DNA of 64,000 nt from Acidovorax sp. GW101-3H11 (GTDB lineage Bacteria; Pseudomonadota; Gammaproteobacteria; Burkholderiales; Burkholderiaceae_C), in NCBI RefSeq assembly GCF_001633105.1, contig NZ_LUKZ01000009.1:967269-1031268 (forward strand), read 5' to 3'. The notes beneath the pieces were generated by a model. The model was given only the letters and a program-made list of their open reading frames with translations, was not told where the DNA came from and did no database searches. Of this stretch, positions 24,677 through 33,481 are shown one piece after another. Every line of letters starts with the position of its first letter. Position 1 is the stretch's first letter. A program made the position numbers and the translations under genes.

Positions 24677-25975
24677 TCAAGCACCCAGGCCCAGCTCGGC
24701 GTCGATCTTGTCGAGGTAGCCTTCCGGGTCTTGGGCGTACCTGTCGAGCTCGTCCCACGCACGACCGCGGCCGTGGGGATTGATCCGCCAGCCATGGCCC
24801 CAGCGCAAGGCCGCGTATGCGGAGTAGCGCTCCGTATCACCACCCATGGCCCGGACGCGCGCCAGCAGTTGCGCGAGCGTAGGTCGCGCCTGCTCCAGAC
24901 GCGGATGGCCGGCACCGGCACCGGCGGGCGCATCGGCAGTTTCGCCTCTCCCGGCCTCCTCGCCCGTTCCTGCGTCCTGATGCGCCTCGGGCTGCCCTTC
25001 GAGCACCTGGGTTGCAAGATGGGCCTGCTGGATCGCCGTCTCTTCATCCTCGTGCTCGCGCAGCAGGGCCGTGACATCCACGGGGGCCTCCAGTTCGATG
25101 ATCCACTGGGGCACGCGCACCGCCCGCCCCTGTTCGTCGATGTGCGGCACATCCCTGAGCACCTTCGTGAGGAAGAACGTTGCGCGGTCGCGCCCCAGGA
25201 AGCCGGAGATGCGCCCGCCGCGCATCATGGCCATGGCCTGGAAGCGCTGGATGGCCGCGCTCATCGCGTAGAAGCTCGTGGTGGGAAGCTCCAGCGCGCT
25301 GATGGAACGGATGCCGGGAATGAAGAACAGGAACCGGCCCGTGAGATTGCACTGGCGCGCCTGGTACTCGGGGCAGGATTCAGGATCGCAGAGGCCACCG
25401 TTCTCTTCACGCAGCACAGCCTTGCGCCCGCCAAAGATACGGATCGCGCGCCGCCCCGTGTCGTCCACCGGGACCGGTGCATGGCGCATGCAGTGGCGCA
25501 CCAGGCCATCGGGCGAGTACTGCGACCAGAACCGCTTCTCATGGGTGCCCCAGGCCGCCAGCTCGTGCGGCATCACGGTCTGCCAGTGGTCGGAGGGGAA
25601 GACGACGGGAAAACAGTAAAGACGGTGGCCCTGGCCTCGATCCTCGCCGTAGGCATCGAGGATCTCCCGGGCGGTCTCCGGGTTCGCGAAGTCCGACGCT
25701 CGCACCGTGAACCAGGGCACGTTGCGCGGCACCAGCGGAGACTTGAGCTGCGGCATCGCCTGCGCCAGCCGCCGTTCGATCTCCTCGAAGGACCGGCCCT
25801 CGTCCACGCCCTGCCTGTAGATGGCCTTGGCCTCGGGATGCTCGGCGGCCTTGCGGGTCAGGACCATGATGCCGGGACGGATTTTCCCCCCGGTGGGGAT
25901 GCGTGCCGGGGCCTGGCCCAGCAGGGTGTGCAAGGCGACCGGCCCGCCCTGCACCGAAACGACAGCGTTTGCCAT
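24677..25975 (-). CDS. Recombination-directionality-factor-like / metal-binding hypothetical protein
   Basis: A 432-residue island protein. GKIRPGIMVLTRKAAEHPEA near the N-terminus and FTVRASDFANPETAREILD resemble the Gp3-like family, in which phage recombination directionality factors (phiC31 gp3) are found. Related island proteins have also been labelled hydrolase or metal-binding. A Cys cluster CDPESCPEYQARQC around residue 200 (C-x4-C-x7-C) may hold zinc. The region after residue 300 is acidic and low-complexity, then a short conserved tail follows (WDELDRYAQDPEGYLDKID). AAGGAG lies six bases before the ATG at 25975. Eleven bases separate it from the SbcD-like start. If it is an RDF, it would bias the element's integrase toward excision. 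Confidence 0.55.
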   Translation of the reverse strand: MANAVVSVQGGPVALHTLLGQAPARIPTGGKIRPGIMVLTRKAAEHPEAKAIYRQGVDEGRSFEEIERRLAQAMPQLKSPLVPRNVPWFTVRASDFANPETAREILDAYGEDRGQGHRLYCFPVVFPSDHWQTVMPHELAAWGTHEKRFWSQYSPDGLVRHCMRHAPVPVDDTGRRAIRIFGGRKAVLREENGGLCDPESCPEYQARQCNLTGRFLFFIPGIRSISALELPTTSFYAMSAAIQRFQAMAMMRGGRISGFLGRDRATFFLTKVLRDVPHIDEQGRAVRVPQWIIELEAPVDVTALLREHEDEETAIQQAHLATQVLEGQPEAHQDAGTGEEAGRGETADAPAGAGAGHPRLEQARPTLAQLLARVRAMGGDTERYSAYAALRWGHGWRINPHGRGRAWDELDRYAQDPEGYLDKIDAELGLGA

Positions 25976-26115
25976 GTGGCGCTCCTTCATGAAACGTCGG
26001 GGTTGCGACGCTTCATGCTCTCGCGTGATGCCAAGTGTTCAACCCCCGGCAGCAAGGCTTCCAGCCGACTGCCCCGTCCGGTCATGCACCGCCGGGAGTA
26101 CGAAAGGCAAGCGAA

Positions 26116-27402
26116 CTAAGCCGCCGGTGATGGCAGCGCGGGCATTGGCTGCTCAGTCCGCCACGCCCAGCATTCACCTTTGGCGACGGCCTTCTCCTTG
26201 GCGGTACGCTCCTTGGCCCCGGCAAACGCACTCACTATGTGCAGTGGAATGGGCGTGGCACCGCCGTCCAGCAACAGCGCATTCGGAAAGACTCCACCCT
26301 GCGGCGCGTCGTAGCGCAGCGGCTTGAGAAAGCGCCTTTCCTGTCCGACAAGCGCATCGATCAAAGGGCACTCGTGGCCGCCCTCCAGCGGTATCCATTG
26401 ATCGCTTGCCAGCATCAGGCTAGCCGAATCGATCTCGTAGGTCAATTCGCGGCGGGCGCGTATCAACGCCGCGATCATGAGCCGGATCCGACGTTCGGTG
26501 TCTGCGTCGCGCGCCTCCAGCAAGGAAGCGTGAACACGCGCCAGGCGCTCCCAGCTCTTGGTGGGCATCAGCAACGGCGCATCGGGCATGTGGCGGATCC
26601 AGATCCGGCAGGCGTGCTCCGCACGATCGCAGGCCTTGAACTCGCCGATCACCAACGCCAATGGCGCATGCCCATCGCGGGGCTGCAGGATGGCCAGCTT
26701 TTCCCGTCGGCGCTGGGCGGCATCAGCCTTGGTGGATTCCTGGAATGGCTCGGGGACATAAAGACGCTCGGCCAATGGGATGCCCTTGACATCGATGTCG
26801 GCCGCCGCAGCGAGCAGGTACTTGCACAAGACACCCTGGTTGCGCTTTCCAGCCATGGCGGGCGTCCACCGGTTGAAGCCGGCACGCTCGAAAAGAAAAT
26901 GCATCACGGCGCGAAGCGACATGCGCCGTCGCGGAACTGTGATCTCTGCCGGCTCCGAGATCTCGCCCCTTGGCAGGGCGTGGCCCTGGGTCCTGGTCCA
27001 TGGGAAGTCCACGCGCAGTTCCACTCGACCAGGCTCAGGCTCCAGCACGGCTTCTCCCACGAGTTCGCCCAGCCCGGAAAGTGCCGCGTCGGGTTCATAG
27101 GAAGGGCAGGACGGGTGATGGTCCTTGCCGGTTTCTGGCATGCGTTTGACCACGTACTTGCGATGGCGGGCCACATACATTTCCACACCACCGGCGACAC
27201 ACAGGCAACGCGGCCGCTCAGCATCGTCATGGATCGACGCAAGCGCCAACTGGAGGCCCGGATCCGTGGCTGTAAACACACGGCCGTGGATTGAGAAGTG
27301 CTGCACAGGGAACACCGGCAGGCCGCCGTCGCTACTCGTTGCCGCCGCACTTGGTTGCAAGCCATTTCTTCCTGGACCATCAAAGAAAATCTGTTCCTGC
27401 AT
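26116..27402 (-). CDS. DUF1173 family protein
   Basis: A 428-residue protein. The family signature lies near residues 65-100: RCLCVAGGVEMYVARHRKYV followed by VKRMPETGKDHHPSCPSYEP, with Cys and His residues suggestive of metal binding. A helical central part (MSLRAVMHFLFERAGFNRWT) and a segment AGKRNQGVLCKYLLAAAADI follow. DUF1173 proteins are common on plasmids and integrative elements but have no established biochemical role. The ATG at 27402 has GGGGAAGG upstream. An upstream frame extending to 27534 lacks domain support. A 7-bp inverted repeat lies 77 bp upstream (27479-27499). Confidence 0.75.
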   Translation of the reverse strand: MQEQIFFDGPGRNGLQPSAAATSSDGGLPVFPVQHFSIHGRVFTATDPGLQLALASIHDDAERPRCLCVAGGVEMYVARHRKYVVKRMPETGKDHHPSCPSYEPDAALSGLGELVGEAVLEPEPGRVELRVDFPWTRTQGHALPRGEISEPAEITVPRRRMSLRAVMHFLFERAGFNRWTPAMAGKRNQGVLCKYLLAAAADIDVKGIPLAERLYVPEPFQESTKADAAQRRREKLAILQPRDGHAPLALVIGEFKACDRAEHACRIWIRHMPDAPLLMPTKSWERLARVHASLLEARDADTERRIRLMIAALIRARRELTYEIDSASLMLASDQWIPLEGGHECPLIDALVGQERRFLKPLRYDAPQGGVFPNALLLDGGATPIPLHIVSAFAGAKERTAKEKAVAKGECWAWRTEQPMPALPSPAA

Positions 27403-27478
27403 GCTGCCTTCCCCGTTGAGGTCAATGCCACGAACCCATCCTGGACCTTCGTGACGCTCCAGGCGAGCCGGATTCGCA

Positions 27479-27499
27479 TCGAAATTGGTGAGATTTCGA
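27479..27499. promoter_or_regulatory. Inverted repeat before the DUF1173-RDF-SbcD operon
   Basis: TCGAAAT (27479-27485) and ATTTCGA (27493-27499) are perfect inverted copies with a 7-base spacer. Part of the motif (TCGAAATCGA) recurs in the AbiE operator near 21964-21973. Plausible repressor site for the minus-strand operon. Confidence 0.4.
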
Positions 27500-27639
27500 C
27501 ATTGAAGGCGCAGAAATTTTCCGAGGTCAAGCACGCCTCGATCGCCTCATGCGGGAAGCCTCTCTCCCACTAGGTGACCACCAATAGGACAACCCGCACA
27601 CCGTAAATAGGCAAAGCAAAGCATGCGGCCCACTCGCTC

Positions 27640-29175
27640 TCAGCCAGTCACGGCATCCGCGTTTTGCATCGACTTGCCATTTACCAGCATCCGCTGAAGG
27701 TAGCCCAGCAAGGCCTGCCATTCTTGGCGCGAGAAATCTGCCAGATGAGCGTTCTGCACAACGGCCAAAATGGCCGGCACCTCGGCAACGGCGCTCTCCC
27801 CTGCTTCCGTGAGCTGGACATGGATAACGCGCCGATCCTCGACGCTTCTCACACGCTTGCAGAGGCCCTTCTTCTCGAGTCGGTCAAGAGCCCGAGTCAC
27901 GCCGCCCGCGTCCATTTCGAGGTCCTGCGCGAGATCAGCTACCGTTGGCCGCTGGCGGGCCTTGATCTTCACAAGCGGTCCCCACTGGGTGCTTGTCAGT
28001 CCGTGCTGATGGAGGCGCATGTCGGCGTTCCGGACTATCGACGTGGTAACGCGGCGCATCAAGTAGCCGACGGTCTCTTCCTGGTAGTAGCCAGAGGCTT
28101 CATAGAATTCAATCGGCACAAGGTTGTCTCCCATGCGAGAAGGATCGCGGAGGAACTGGCCTCCATCCCCGTACAACGGACGGCGAAGTTCGCCAGGCGG
28201 CGGAGCATGCGCTTGTACATCCCTCTCCAAGTCTGCGCCCCCCACACCTTCGTCCGGCCCGATAGCACCGGCGATTTCATCCCAGTCGGAGTCCAGCAGA
28301 TACCGCCGCGCCGCCAACAGGATCCGCTCAACTTCATCCGCGTGCCGCATGCCCCCGCGGACGCCGCTCGCGAGCGATTGCAGTTGTCCCAACGCTGCCA
28401 CGTTTCCAAGGGATACCGCCTCGGCGATCTCCATGAGCTTCAAACCCAGTCCATGTTCGCGGCAGTGCCGCTCCTCCAAGCAGGACAGAACCTCGATGAG
28501 TTCCGGCTTGCGCTTCCGCAACACGCCGTACAAATGCAACTCTCCATTGGCGCACAAGAGGTACTGCGGGACATGCTGGACACACAACCGGATTGCGTCG
28601 AAATCAACGCTCGGCTGCCCGTTGCCGGCGGCGTCAAGCACGGCCAGCGCCCCGAGCATGCCAATGGCAAACGCACGATGCGAGCTCAATAGGGCGGCAA
28701 CGGTTCGCTCCTGGACAGTGGGAACCTCGCTGGATGCAACGCCCGTGACGAGCAGTGCCGTCGGCGCGCTCCGAAGAACCTGCTCCGTGCAGAACTGGAA
28801 ACTCCAGCCTTGCGCTCCTGGGCATCGTTGCGGCGCCATCACGATGACGTCGCACCCCTGGAGCTTGGCGGCCGCGCCAACGGCCTCAGCGAGGTGGGCC
28901 GACACCACAGCCAATGACGCGCAGCGAACACCACGTGCCGCCGCGCTCGATCTCGCGCTCGACAAAACTGCATCGGAATCCCCGAAGGCCGCGCGCAGCA
29001 GCGTACTAGCCAAGGCTGTTGAGAGTGCGGTGACGCCCCGCGTCGCGGCCGGATCTGGAGCGGCATGAAGGAAGGTGATTTTCGCATTCAGCTTCTCAGC
29101 CAAATCGATCGCGGCTTTCACGTTTTTGTCCGATGCCGACGTTCCATCAACGGGTACCAAAAAATGCTCATACAT
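27640..29175 (-). CDS. UspA / hemerythrin-like / MarR three-domain fusion regulator
   Basis: A 511-residue protein with three recognisable parts. Residues 1-145 are UspA-like (MYEHFLVPVDGTSASDKNVK), though the ATP-binding G-x2-G-x9-G motif is not evident (APQRCPGAQGWSFQF). Residues about 150-305 align with HHE hemerythrins: SSHRAFAIGMLGALAVL, FDAIRLCVQHVPQYL, SCLEERHCREH and MRHADEVERILLAAR. The HH pair of HHxxE is Cys-Ala (CANGE), so two iron ligands are lost. Residues about 355-505 are a MarR winged helix (GLTSTQWGPLVKIKARQRPT, AGGVTRALDRLEKKGL, a VRSVEDRRVIHVQLT wing). AGGGA precedes the ATG at 29175. It may couple stress, redox or ligand sensing to transcription. The target is unknown. 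It lies just downstream of the recombinase-like gene. Confidence 0.8.
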   Translation of the reverse strand: MYEHFLVPVDGTSASDKNVKAAIDLAEKLNAKITFLHAAPDPAATRGVTALSTALASTLLRAAFGDSDAVLSSARSSAAARGVRCASLAVVSAHLAEAVGAAAKLQGCDVIVMAPQRCPGAQGWSFQFCTEQVLRSAPTALLVTGVASSEVPTVQERTVAALLSSHRAFAIGMLGALAVLDAAGNGQPSVDFDAIRLCVQHVPQYLLCANGELHLYGVLRKRKPELIEVLSCLEERHCREHGLGLKLMEIAEAVSLGNVAALGQLQSLASGVRGGMRHADEVERILLAARRYLLDSDWDEIAGAIGPDEGVGGADLERDVQAHAPPPGELRRPLYGDGGQFLRDPSRMGDNLVPIEFYEASGYYQEETVGYLMRRVTTSIVRNADMRLHQHGLTSTQWGPLVKIKARQRPTVADLAQDLEMDAGGVTRALDRLEKKGLCKRVRSVEDRRVIHVQLTEAGESAVAEVPAILAVVQNAHLADFSRQEWQALLGYLQRMLVNGKSMQNADAVTG

Positions 29176-29190
29176 GTCCGGCATCCCTGC

Positions 29191-30132
29191 TCACACCAGA
29201 TCGCGCGTCAGCTCTTCCATCGTGTGCTGCCGCCGTGGAAACTGCTCTTTCACCGCACTACGTTCAGCGATTCCCAACAGCAGGCCCACCTGCGCCTCAT
29301 CCGCGCCCCGGGTATAGAGGCGGTCGGCCACCGTATGCCGCGCGGTGAGCGCTGTGACCTGCTTAAACTCGGCATAGCGGAACAGCTTGCGATAGGTCTC
29401 TTGGATGCCGCGACACCGGAAGCGGCGCTGCCCCGCCTCTCCGTACGGCGTGATCTCGAAGCCCTTGCCGCTGGCGGACAGGAACAGGCGGCTGCCAGGC
29501 GCCAGGCCACGGTACTGGCCTTCCACACCGAGTCCGGCACCCCACCGCACACGATCGGCGAGATAAGCGTTCATGGCTTCGTTCAGCCGCGTGCTGTGGA
29601 AGTACAGCGGCCGCGCCCGGGAGGTGATAGCGGCCTCCTCGCGCAGCACGGAGATCCGCCGCACGCTCCCTGCGGCGTCCAGATAGTCCCGTACCTCGAG
29701 ACGCGCGATCTCCAACGGCCGCGCGCCGATCGCGAACAGCATGTAGTACAGCGCGAGGTCTTCCAGAGGGTGTTGGCTGCGACCCCGGATCCGCACGGCG
29801 CCGGCGGCGATCTCCGCCTCACTCAGGATGGGCGTGCCCACGGCCCGCTCCGCGCCAGGGGGCTGCAGGCCGTCCAGCGCAGTCTGCAGCGCGTCACGGT
29901 GCAGGCGCAGCCTGCGAACAAACGCCGCACCGCTCTGATTCAGCCCGTCGATTCCGGCGCTGCCGGCCAGGTGGGTCGCCACCGCCTTGATGCGCCGCTC
30001 GACGGCCGTGCGCGACACCCCGTGCAGTGCCGCCACGGCGTCATAGGCCGCCCCGTCTAGCACCGCGCGCAGCATCGCCACAGACACGTCCCACGATGGC
30101 CGGGGATCGCCGGAGAGTTCCTGCTCTTGCAC
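29191..30132 (-). CDS. Degenerate tyrosine-recombinase-like protein
   Basis: A 313-residue protein with the layout of a phage-type integrase. The N-terminal half is helical DNA-binding-like (ALHGVSRTAVERRIKAVATH). GARPLEIARLEVRDYLD matches the box I Arg region, and LTARHTVADRLYTRGADEAQ matches box II. The expected His before Arg is replaced, and the C-terminal GH...Y block reads LLGIAERSAVKEQFPRRQ, with Phe where the nucleophilic Tyr belongs. It is therefore probably catalytically dead as a recombinase, or a recombinase-derived DNA-binding factor. The GTG start has GGAGG nine bases upstream. Its position at the right end of the island fits an integration-module relic. Confidence 0.55.
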   Translation of the reverse strand: MQEQELSGDPRPSWDVSVAMLRAVLDGAAYDAVAALHGVSRTAVERRIKAVATHLAGSAGIDGLNQSGAAFVRRLRLHRDALQTALDGLQPPGAERAVGTPILSEAEIAAGAVRIRGRSQHPLEDLALYYMLFAIGARPLEIARLEVRDYLDAAGSVRRISVLREEAAITSRARPLYFHSTRLNEAMNAYLADRVRWGAGLGVEGQYRGLAPGSRLFLSASGKGFEITPYGEAGQRRFRCRGIQETYRKLFRYAEFKQVTALTARHTVADRLYTRGADEAQVGLLLGIAERSAVKEQFPRRQHTMEELTRDLV

Positions 30133-30613
30133 GCCGCGTGCCTCCTTTCAAGGCAATCACACCACGAACGCATCCTGACGCCCCGGTACGCGCCGCGCCA
30201 GCCGAAATCGCGTCGCAGTCCGGGGGGTTTCGGAATCAACTACCGAGATGCACAAGGGCAATGCCTCACAACCTGATCGCATTGCCAGCCTGCACTCCAT
30301 GGGATCAGCAGCGAGCCGTCGAATACCAGCGCCGCGATCACGAGGCAAGCCCTTCGGTGAGACAGACATAGGAATCTTTTCGCATGACGGCGACTGCTTG
30401 ATGCTGTGCCGTACAAGCGCATGCGGCTCGGGCACCGACTGCATGGCGTTGCGCGTCGATGGCTTGTTCCTGGCGCTCTCACTCACAGCCAGCCCCTTTT
30501 TTTGACGCGGAGCAACAGCCTGTCGAATGCACAATGCACCGGCTGCGATCTCGTCGTCGCTGACGACACGGATGCTTCGCCCCAGAACCACCTAGCCCTT
30601 TTCAAGCAGTAAG
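30133..30613. other. Intergenic boundary region, no supported gene
   Basis: About 480 bp between the recombinase-like gene and the DUF1329 gene. A minus frame (30157-30591) starts reasonably (MVLGRSIRVVSDDEIAAGAL) but degenerates into low-complexity sequence with no ribosome binding site. No tRNA, attachment repeat or terminator was recognised. It likely contains the island's right edge. Confidence 0.35.
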
Positions 30614-31972
30614 TTAACGTGCGGTTTCGCGGCCAACTACCGCCTCAGGATTGAGCTCGCGCTCGCTGCGCGGAGTCTCAATCTGCTTGAAGCCGCCAAT
30701 CATGGCGTCGTTCAGGTACGCGTACAGGCCCCTGCTGAAGTCGTACACCACGTTCTTGACAGACCAGGGAATGTCCAAGTCGTACATGGGAGTGGTGGTA
30801 TTGAACATGACTCGCGCCAACTGCCCCTCTTGGTCGAAAGCATCGAACATGCCAGCTCCGGAAAGATCCTCGTCAAAGTAATACGTCCGGCGTGGATATG
30901 CATGACGCTGGCCCGAGCGCAAGACCGCATCCACCACCCAGACCCGATGCAACTCCCAACGCTCGCATGCTGGGTTGGCATGGCGGGCCATCAGCGCAAC
31001 TTCTGGTACGGGGCAGTCGTAGGTCGCCTTGTAGCCGTTGTAGGGAATGAGCATTTCCTTCTTGCCGAGCAGCTTGAAGTCAAAGCGATCCATCATTCCG
31101 GAGAAAACAAACAATTCGTCATAGACGATGACACCGCCCATGCTTGCCACCGGCGTGTCATAGGCAAATTCGGGCGCGAGCTTCACCCGGCGCTGGCCCG
31201 GCGTATAAGTCCACGCCTTCCGGGGCCTGGCGCTGGGATCCAGGTAGTCGGCCAAACCTGTCATTTCACCTACCCTGCGGGCCGGCGACTTGGTGACGGA
31301 ATAGACCCGCCAGGCCATGGTGGGATCACGATCTTTCTGATCCAGTTCGTAGTAAGGAAAATTCTGATAGGTCTGCTGTTCCGCTGTCTTAATGGGCCGG
31401 CCGTTGGCATCCACCACCCAGGATCGCGAAGACATGGTGACCATGTCCTTGCTGCCCTGGTAGCGCAACTGCTGGTTCCACATCACCTCGTGCCCCGTCT
31501 TGGGAATCGGGAACGGCATGCCGCCACGGCAGGCCACGTCCACCGCCAAGCCGTCCTTCAGGCTGCGGCAACTGGTGGCGTTACGCCGTGTCGCAGCCAA
31601 GACCGCGTCGGGGTAGGCTACAGTGCGGTGGCTCGGGTAAACGTCCAGGTAGTACTCCGGGAATCGGGCCAGCAACTGCCGCTGGCCTTCCGAGAGCTTG
31701 TCGGCGTACCGCGCCATGTTGCGTGCGTCAATGCGGTAAAGCGGTTTCTCACCTTTGAACGGATCGACCCAAAAACCGCTGCCCGGCTTGTGTCCGGCAG
31801 GCGCGCTTCGGAGCCCCCCGGTATAGGGCGGAATGCTGCCGTCGGCATTGCCGGCGCGCACCGCGCCGAACTCTGTCAGGCTGCTACCCAATTGGCGGGC
31901 CTCCTCAGGAGAGACTCCTGCTGCGGCGGCGAGGTGCACGGCCAGCAGTGCCAGCGAAAATATACGGCGCAT
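30614..31972 (-). CDS. DUF1329 family exported protein
   Basis: A 452-residue protein. The signal peptide MRRIFSLALLAVHLAAAAGV precedes a mature domain with the DUF1329 features DPFKGEKPLYRIDARNMARY, YPSHRTVAYPDAV and a long beta-rich C-terminus (RWELHRVWVVDAVLRSGQRH, AYPRRTYYFDEDLSGAG). DUF1329 proteins adopt a LolA/LolB-like half-barrel and are usually encoded with DUF1302 and exporter genes in clusters for steroid, terpene or hydrocarbon metabolism. They are thought to handle hydrophobic compounds in the envelope. No DUF1302 gene is adjacent here. The start was chosen at the ATG (31972) giving an intact signal peptide. It lies 59 bp downstream of the periplasmic binding protein gene on the same strand. 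Confidence 0.83.
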   Translation of the reverse strand: MRRIFSLALLAVHLAAAAGVSPEEARQLGSSLTEFGAVRAGNADGSIPPYTGGLRSAPAGHKPGSGFWVDPFKGEKPLYRIDARNMARYADKLSEGQRQLLARFPEYYLDVYPSHRTVAYPDAVLAATRRNATSCRSLKDGLAVDVACRGGMPFPIPKTGHEVMWNQQLRYQGSKDMVTMSSRSWVVDANGRPIKTAEQQTYQNFPYYELDQKDRDPTMAWRVYSVTKSPARRVGEMTGLADYLDPSARPRKAWTYTPGQRRVKLAPEFAYDTPVASMGGVIVYDELFVFSGMMDRFDFKLLGKKEMLIPYNGYKATYDCPVPEVALMARHANPACERWELHRVWVVDAVLRSGQRHAYPRRTYYFDEDLSGAGMFDAFDQEGQLARVMFNTTTPMYDLDIPWSVKNVVYDFSRGLYAYLNDAMIGGFKQIETPRSERELNPEAVVGRETAR

Positions 31973-32031
31973 GGTCACGATCCAGTCAAACGAAAAGATG
32001 AAAGACGATTGGGTGATAGAAGGGTGCCGAC

Positions 32032-33162
32032 TCAGCGCATCAATTGCCCATAGCGCGATCGCACCCCCACGTCCACCCAGTCGGAGCCCTGGTTGCGCTG
32101 GCGCGCGAAGCTCACGCTGAAGCCGCCCAGATCCAGATCGTTGAGCTGCGATAGCGTGGCAGCCACTGCCTCGGGCGTGAGACGCGGCGTGCGGCGCAAG
32201 GCCTCTACCAGCACCCTGGTGTTGATGTAGGCCTCCATGCCCACGAATGTCACCGCGTGGCCCGCGCCGTAGGTGTCCATGTTCCTTTGGAACTCCTGAA
32301 CCAGGCGCAGATTGCCCGCCTCCGGATTGGGCACCACAGTGGTGAAGCCGAAAAGACGGCCCTTGAAGCCAGCCAGTAGCGTGTTGAGGTGAGGACTCGC
32401 CAGCGAAGCGATAACGCGGGGCCATTCCTCCCGTGCCCCCAATTGAAGATCCACCAAGGCCTCGGCCGTCGGCAGTTGCAAGGCAAGCACGGCCCCATGA
32501 AAACCCTCCCCGCCCAGGGACTTGATCAGCTTCTGCACGCTGTCGCCCGGCAAGCCGACAGGAACGGCGAGCACGGTGGCGGTCATACCCTCCCCGCCCA
32601 TGGCGCTCTTGAGCGCTGCGACCGATTCGCTTTCCGGCGCGTCGGTGACGATGGCGACCCGAAAGCAGGCGATGGCCCTGAACTGCCGGGCCAGGGCCTC
32701 GGCCTCACGCGCGCTGCTGGCCCGTACCTGGAACAGCCAGGGGGCACTGCTGCGCGCCAAGGCTGAGGCCCCGCTCAACGGCCCAACCAAGGGCACCTTC
32801 AGTACTGCCGTGACTGCGGCGGAGGCCCGGCAAGAAGCCTCGCCCTGACAATTGAGCAAGGCCACCGCCCCACGCTGCGTGATCAGCTCGCGAACATTGC
32901 GCTCGTGCTTGCGCGGATCACCATCGTCGTTTAGCGTGACCAAATCAAGCCGACGCCCCTGCACGCCTCCGGCTGCATTTACGCCGTCTATGTACCCTTT
33001 GGCCGCAGCCATGACCCGCAATCCGCCGCCGTCCGAATCGGGCCCGATGTTCAGCGACTGGCCCAGGACGATCACGTCGGCGCCAAGCGCCACACTGCAC
33101 CACACCAGGCCCGCCGACAAAGCCACCGCCAGGCGCCGATACCCACTATTCACATTCCGCAT
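32032..33162 (-). CDS. Branched-chain amino-acid-type periplasmic binding protein (Peripla_BP_6)
   Basis: A 376-residue secreted solute-binding protein. A signal peptide (RLAVALSAGLVWCSVALG then A) leads to ADVIVLGQSLNIGPDSDG, the usual first strand of LivJ-like receptors. AAAKGYIDGVNAAGGVQGRR followed by LDLVTLNDDGDP is the most conserved family block. A Cys pair (NCQGEASC) may form a disulphide. No ABC permease or ATPase genes follow, so this orphan receptor may serve a distant transporter or act with the neighbouring chemoreceptor. GAAGGAG is 11 bases before the ATG. An AT-rich promoter candidate lies upstream (33375-33401). Confidence 0.85.
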   Translation of the reverse strand: MRNVNSGYRRLAVALSAGLVWCSVALGADVIVLGQSLNIGPDSDGGGLRVMAAAKGYIDGVNAAGGVQGRRLDLVTLNDDGDPRKHERNVRELITQRGAVALLNCQGEASCRASAAVTAVLKVPLVGPLSGASALARSSAPWLFQVRASSAREAEALARQFRAIACFRVAIVTDAPESESVAALKSAMGGEGMTATVLAVPVGLPGDSVQKLIKSLGGEGFHGAVLALQLPTAEALVDLQLGAREEWPRVIASLASPHLNTLLAGFKGRLFGFTTVVPNPEAGNLRLVQEFQRNMDTYGAGHAVTFVGMEAYINTRVLVEALRRTPRLTPEAVAATLSQLNDLDLGGFSVSFARQRNQGSDWVDVGVRSRYGQLMR

Positions 33163-33374
33163 AGTGCGGGTCTCCTTCGTGTTCTTGTTAGGACAAGCCG
33201 CTACCCATGAGAACCAGAGGCTGAGTGCAGCGCGTCAACCGCATCCCAGAGAGGTCGGAGGAGCAATGCATGCGGCTACCGCGTGCGCCTTCCTTCCTGA
33301 CCGCCGACCTTGCTATCCACCCGGTGGGGACCGTCCGCACCGCCTCTCTAGACAAAGGGACAGCGGCATCAAAA

Positions 33375-33401
33375 TTTATACATATTTGCATTTTTTGTCT
33401 A
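33375..33401 (-). promoter_or_regulatory. Candidate sigma-70 promoter for the binding-protein/DUF1329 pair
   Basis: On the minus strand TAGACA (33401-33396) and TATAAA (33380-33375) are separated by 15 bp within the only AT-rich patch of this gap. Spacing is slightly short. The patch lies about 210 bp before the start codon. The remaining intergenic sequence (33163-33374) shows nothing distinct. Confidence 0.35.
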
Positions 33402-33481
33402 TATATAAAATTTCCGTTACTAACCTCCCGTCGCACTACGGTGCCTCCAAACGGCAGGCACGAGCGATGCATACCGCTGTT

